The notes under the pieces: generated by a model | Database searches by the model: none | What the model saw: the letters and a program-made list of their open reading frames with translations, nothing else | What the model was told of the DNA's origin: nothing | Assembly (NCBI RefSeq): GCF_049673105.1 | Contig: NZ_JBATXG010000014.1 | Span: forward strand, 55,694 to 119,693 | Length of the DNA: 64,000 nucleotides | Reading direction: 5' to 3' | Source of the DNA: Castellaniella sp049673105 | GTDB lineage: Bacteria; Pseudomonadota; Gammaproteobacteria; Burkholderiales; Burkholderiaceae_B | Shown: piece after piece, positions 59,492 through 64,000 of the stretch | Numbering within the stretch: position 1 is the stretch's first letter | Layout: each line of letters starts with the position of its first letter | Translations under genes and position numbers: made by a program

Positions 59492-59878
59492 TTACAGCAT
59501 CGAGAACCAAGAACCGGAATGCTTGGTCAGGGCCACGCCCACGATATAGGCGAAGATCGCGATGGCGATCAGGGTAGCCGTCAGGCGCCCACGTGTCGTG
59601 CGACCGCGCTTGATGGCGATGGTGCCTACGCCGATGTAGGCGATCAGCAGCACGATCTTGGTCAGAATCCAGGGCTGGTTCGGGCCGATCATGGCCGCCA
59701 GGATCACCCCGCAGGTCAGCAGTACGGTATCGATGACGTGCGGCAGGATGCGCACCAGCCGGGTCTGCAGCAGCGCCGAACCCGTCACGGACCAGTAGGC
59801 CCGGATGACGAACAGGATGATGCTCAGGCTGACGGCGGTGACGTGCAGATGCTTGATGGGAAAATAGTATTCGGTCAT
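59492..59878 (-). CDS. SirB2 family membrane protein
   Basis: Protein of 128 residues with four membrane helices. The family start YYFPIKHLHVTAVSLSIILFVIRAYW and the later RILPHVIDTVLLTCGVILA and PWILTKIVLLIAYIGVGTIAIKR are typical. SirB2 was named for an effect on Salmonella invasion genes, but its biochemical role is unknown. It converges on yeiH. Confidence 0.9.
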   Translation of the reverse strand: MTEYYFPIKHLHVTAVSLSIILFVIRAYWSVTGSALLQTRLVRILPHVIDTVLLTCGVILAAMIGPNQPWILTKIVLLIAYIGVGTIAIKRGRTTRGRLTATLIAIAIFAYIVGVALTKHSGSWFSML

Positions 59879-59997
59879 GGATGCTGTCTATGAGAAAGGA
59901 TCGAATGGGCGGCGCCAGTGTAGTTGATCCCGCCGAGGGCGGCCCGCGCCGCCTTCGGGCGTGCGTTTGGCCGCGTCCATCCGCAGGCGGGTCCTTG

Positions 59998-61794
59998 TCA
60001 GTTCGCCGTAATCGCTCGCAGCTGCCAGCCGCCGCCTTCGCCTTGCAGTACCAGTTCTGCCCCGTGATGGCGGCGCAGGGTGCTGCGGTGGCCGACGCTG
60101 ATGATCCGGGTGGCGGGCAGTTGTTCGCGCAGTAGGCGGTACATGGCGTCCTCCAGGCCTTCGTCCATGGCGGATGTTGCCTCGTCCAGGAACGCGGCGT
60201 CCGGGCGGGCGATCAGCAGGCGGCCAAAGGCCAGGCGCTGCTGTTCGCCCAGCGACAGGATGCGGCTCCAGTCGTCTTCGACGTCCAGGCGGTCGCGCAG
60301 ATGGCCCAGCTGCACCAGGTCCAGAATGGCCTCGTCCCGACCGGCGGGCGTCTGTTCGACTGGCTGCGGGTAGTGCAGGGCCTGGCGCAGGGTGCCCAGC
60401 GGCAGATAGGGTTTTTGCGCCAGGAATAGCGATGCGGCGTCCGGGCGGATGATTTCCCCGGATCCGTAGGGCCAGATGCCGGCGATGGTGCGCAGCAGCG
60501 TCGTCTTGCCCGACCCCGATGGCCCGCGCACCAGTACGGGGTGGGCAGGCTCGACTTCCATATTCAGATCTTTCAGCAAGGCGTGTCCGTCGGGGCGCCG
60601 TACGGTCACGCCTTTCAGGGCCAGGCGACCGCCATCCTGGCGGGTATCCGGCAGTTGCATCTGGCGGGCGGTGTCGATCGTGGCGTCAAAACCGGTCAGA
60701 CGGTCCAGGGTGGCGCGGTAGGTGGCGAAGCTGTCGTATACATTGCGGAAGAACGACAGATTGGTCTGCAGTTGCCCGAAGGCCTGGGCGGTCTGAATCA
60801 AGTCGCCCAGGCTGATCTGCTTGGAAAAGAATCGCGTCGCCTGAATGATGAAGGGGAAGACGACGGCGGTCTGAGTGACGACGAAGTTGAAGCCCAGGAA
60901 TTTCAGCGACCGGTAGATGATGTCCCAGGTGTTGCCGATGACTTCCGCAAACCAGCGGCGCAGGGTGCGGCCTTCCACGCGTTCGCCCCGGTAAAAGGCG
61001 ATGCTTTCGGCGTATTCCCGCACGCGCACCAGGGCGTAACGGTAGTCGGCGTTCAGTTTTTCGTTCAGGAAATTCAGGCGGATCAGCGGCTTGCCGATCC
61101 AGATGGCCAGCAGGGTGGCCAGGAAGACATAGATGAAGACCAGGAATACCATGGCGCGGGGGATCTCGTAGCCCAGCACGGTCATGGGTCCGGACAGGTT
61201 CCACAGGATCAGGGTAAAGGCGATGGTGGATACCACGGCGTTGATCAGGCCGACGGCCAGCGTCATGGATGTGTTGGCGAAGTTGGTGATGTCCTGCTGG
61301 ATACGCTGGTCCGGGTTGTCGGCCAGGTGGCTGAGCGACTGCGACCGGTAATAGGCTTGCTGTTCCATCCAGCGGCTGAGCAGGCGTTCATTCAGCCACT
61401 GTCGCCAGTGCACGACAAAGGCCTGCTGCACGTAGAAGTCGAACAGGGAGCGCACCACGTGCACGGCGGCCAGCAGCGCGAACAGCAGCATGGCGGCCCA
61501 GAAGCCCGGTGCGTTCAGGGCCTGCAGGGCGCTGTACATGGTGTTGTACCAATTGGAGAACAGCACGTCCAGGCGCACGGCTCCCAGCGTCAGCAGCAGG
61601 ATCAGGGCCACGCCCGCCAGAGGCCGCCAGTTACGGCGGGGAGAAAAGAAATCCGCGCTCAGCCGCCAGAACTGATCCCCCCAGCGGGTGAATCGCTTCA
61701 GTCCCCAGACGGCGGCGATGCCCGCCAGAACAGTCAGTGCATACGCTTTGGCCAGCCACAGGCCGCTGTCGATCAGGATGTCTTGCCATGCCAT
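59998..61794 (-). CDS. SbmA/YddA-type ABC transporter, fused permease and ATPase
   Basis: Half-size ABC exporter of 598 residues. The N-terminal ABC_membrane_2 (SbmA/BacA-like) domain with six helices covers about 1-350 (WNLSGPMTVLGYEIPRAMVFLVFIYV). The ATPase follows with Walker A GPSGSGKTTLL, signature LSLGEQQRL and Walker B DAAFLDEATSAMD. It acts as a homodimer. Relatives move peptides, vitamin B12 or long-chain compounds; the substrate here is unknown. The ATPase Q-loop reads ASLFLAQKPYLPLGTLRQAL. Confidence 0.92.
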   Translation of the reverse strand: MAWQDILIDSGLWLAKAYALTVLAGIAAVWGLKRFTRWGDQFWRLSADFFSPRRNWRPLAGVALILLLTLGAVRLDVLFSNWYNTMYSALQALNAPGFWAAMLLFALLAAVHVVRSLFDFYVQQAFVVHWRQWLNERLLSRWMEQQAYYRSQSLSHLADNPDQRIQQDITNFANTSMTLAVGLINAVVSTIAFTLILWNLSGPMTVLGYEIPRAMVFLVFIYVFLATLLAIWIGKPLIRLNFLNEKLNADYRYALVRVREYAESIAFYRGERVEGRTLRRWFAEVIGNTWDIIYRSLKFLGFNFVVTQTAVVFPFIIQATRFFSKQISLGDLIQTAQAFGQLQTNLSFFRNVYDSFATYRATLDRLTGFDATIDTARQMQLPDTRQDGGRLALKGVTVRRPDGHALLKDLNMEVEPAHPVLVRGPSGSGKTTLLRTIAGIWPYGSGEIIRPDAASLFLAQKPYLPLGTLRQALHYPQPVEQTPAGRDEAILDLVQLGHLRDRLDVEDDWSRILSLGEQQRLAFGRLLIARPDAAFLDEATSAMDEGLEDAMYRLLREQLPATRIISVGHRSTLRRHHGAELVLQGEGGGWQLRAITAN

Positions 61795-61871
61795 GAATGT
61801 TGTCGTCCCTTTAGAAAGTCAGCGCCGCTGCCCGGTCTGTGAGCTGCGATTGTAAGTTGGATGACTGAAGA

Positions 61872-63431
<1,560 letters not shown>

Positions 63432-63434
63432 GAT

Positions 63435-63491
63435 GGTAATTTTAACCATGAAAGGGTCATTTTTACCTTTTTCGCCACGGTAGGATTTACC
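63435..63491. promoter_or_regulatory. Three NorR binding boxes (GGT-N7-ACC)
   Basis: The boxes are GGTAATTTTAACC (63435-63447), GGTCATTTTTACC (63455-63467) and GGTAGGATTTACC (63479-63491). Three such sites are the known upstream enhancer layout of norR-norAB in Ralstonia and norR-norVW in E. coli. Spacing is 20 and 24 bp. Confidence 0.9.
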
Positions 63492-63531
63492 CTATTTGAT
63501 CCACATCAGTGTTTTCCCTATGTTTTCCGGT

Positions 63532-63548
63532 TGGCACGGTTTTTGCTT
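63532..63548 (+). promoter_or_regulatory. Sigma-54 promoter of norB
   Basis: The sequence TGGCAC-N5-TTGCTT matches the sigma-54 consensus, with GG (-24) at 63533-63534 and GC (-12) at 63545-63546. It lies 76 bases before the norB start and about 40 bases beyond the last NorR box, as needed for NorR-driven activation. Confidence 0.92.
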
Positions 63549-63623
63549 GATAGAAAATGAAGTGAAAAGGGAGCGCCTTTCGGCGCTGGTTCTCGAATCT
63601 ATCGGCTGCTGAAGGAGCGCAGG

Positions 63624-64000
63624 ATGGGTGAGTATAAGAAGTTATGGTGGACGCTCATCGGCGTCCTGGTTGTGTCATTTGGCATCCTGGGATGGATGGG
63701 CAAGGAGGTCTACCAGCAGGCGCCCCCGATTCCGGGCCAGATCGCCACGGCCAGCGGTCAGGTTCTCATGACCGAGGAGCAGATCCTCGACGGTCAGGTG
63801 GCTTACCAGACGGCGGGCGGGATGACCGTAGGGTCGATCCTGGGACATGGCGCCTATCAGGCGCCCGACTGGACGGCCGACTGGCTGCATCGTGAATTGA
63901 CGGCTTGGCTGGATCTGGCTGCGCAAGAACGCTTTGGTTTGAACTTCGACCAGCTCGATGGTGACAATCAGGCTATCTTGCAGCGTCAGTTGAAGGCCGA
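63624..64000 (+). CDS. norB: Quinol-dependent nitric oxide reductase NorB (partial)
   Basis: The first 125 residues of a single-subunit quinol NO reductase (qNOR), cut by the window end. It begins with a membrane helix (LWWTLIGVLVVSFGILGWMG) followed by the periplasmic stretch VYQQAPPIPGQIATASGQVLMTEEQILDGQ and the hallmark GSILGHGAYQAPDWTADWLHRE, which sets qNOR apart from cytochrome-linked cNOR. It reduces NO to nitrous oxide. A GAAGGAG ribosome site lies before the ATG. Expression should need NorR and sigma-54. Confidence 0.94.
   Translation, partial: MGEYKKLWWTLIGVLVVSFGILGWMGKEVYQQAPPIPGQIATASGQVLMTEEQILDGQVAYQTAGGMTVGSILGHGAYQAPDWTADWLHRELTAWLDLAAQERFGLNFDQLDGDNQAILQRQLKA

Overview
The window is GC-rich chromosomal DNA. 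Gene content and protein sequences suggest a betaproteobacterium of the order Burkholderiales, most likely Alcaligenaceae (Bordetella, Achromobacter or Castellaniella type). This is an inference from family resemblance; no rRNA gene is present to confirm it. No phage genes, intact transposase or CRISPR array were seen.

Layout. Positions 1-9,980 hold housekeeping genes (gdhA, rho, trxA, parE, parC), an Fe-S flavoprotein reductase and a DadA-type FAD oxidase. An orphan solute-binding protein follows. Positions 11,449-20,124 are one tightly packed operon for a type IVb (PilN-PilV, Tcp/R64-like) pilus. Positions 20,174-27,829 hold an isochorismatase-like hydrolase with a divergent AraC/DJ-1 regulator, then a uric acid to ureidoglycolate pathway (puuD, uraH, puuE, alc, an M20 hydrolase) with a GntR regulator and two palindromic operators. 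Positions 27,888-31,308 are miscellaneous (slyX, yghU, MFS, PfkB kinase). Positions 31,412-35,852 are a reactive-sulfur locus: exported rhodanese, a fused and a split YeeE/YedE transporter, a Blh-type metallo-hydrolase and a BigR/SqrR-like persulfide sensor. Positions 35,825-46,264 are mixed, and include tRNA-Thr(CGT), a RES-Xre toxin-antitoxin pair, hslR and a universal stress protein.

A tRNA-Asn at 46,330 starts a short accessory stretch that runs to about 49,800. It holds an IS66-like scrap, a 50-aa lipoprotein, a double-CDGSH/FMN glutamate-synthase-like protein, a fused remnant of uxuA and uxuB, and an orphan gene. Positions 50,244-55,136 are an EmrAB-OMF type tripartite efflux operon and its MarR regulator. 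An identical 16-bp element lies before the efflux operon and again between marR and a divergent EamA exporter. The end of the window holds a patatin, a LysR/YeiH pair, SirB2, an SbmA/YddA-type ABC exporter and the norR-norB nitric oxide detoxification locus. The norR-norB promoter region has three GGT-N7-ACC boxes and a sigma-54 promoter. norB runs off the end.

The strongest non-routine observations are the chromosomal type IVb pilus locus with a hairpin at the pilin gene, the shared 16-bp MarR element, the paired GntR operators, the uxuA-uxuB deletion scar, the CDGSH-FMN fusion protein, and the side-by-side fused and split YeeE transporters around a persulfide sensor.
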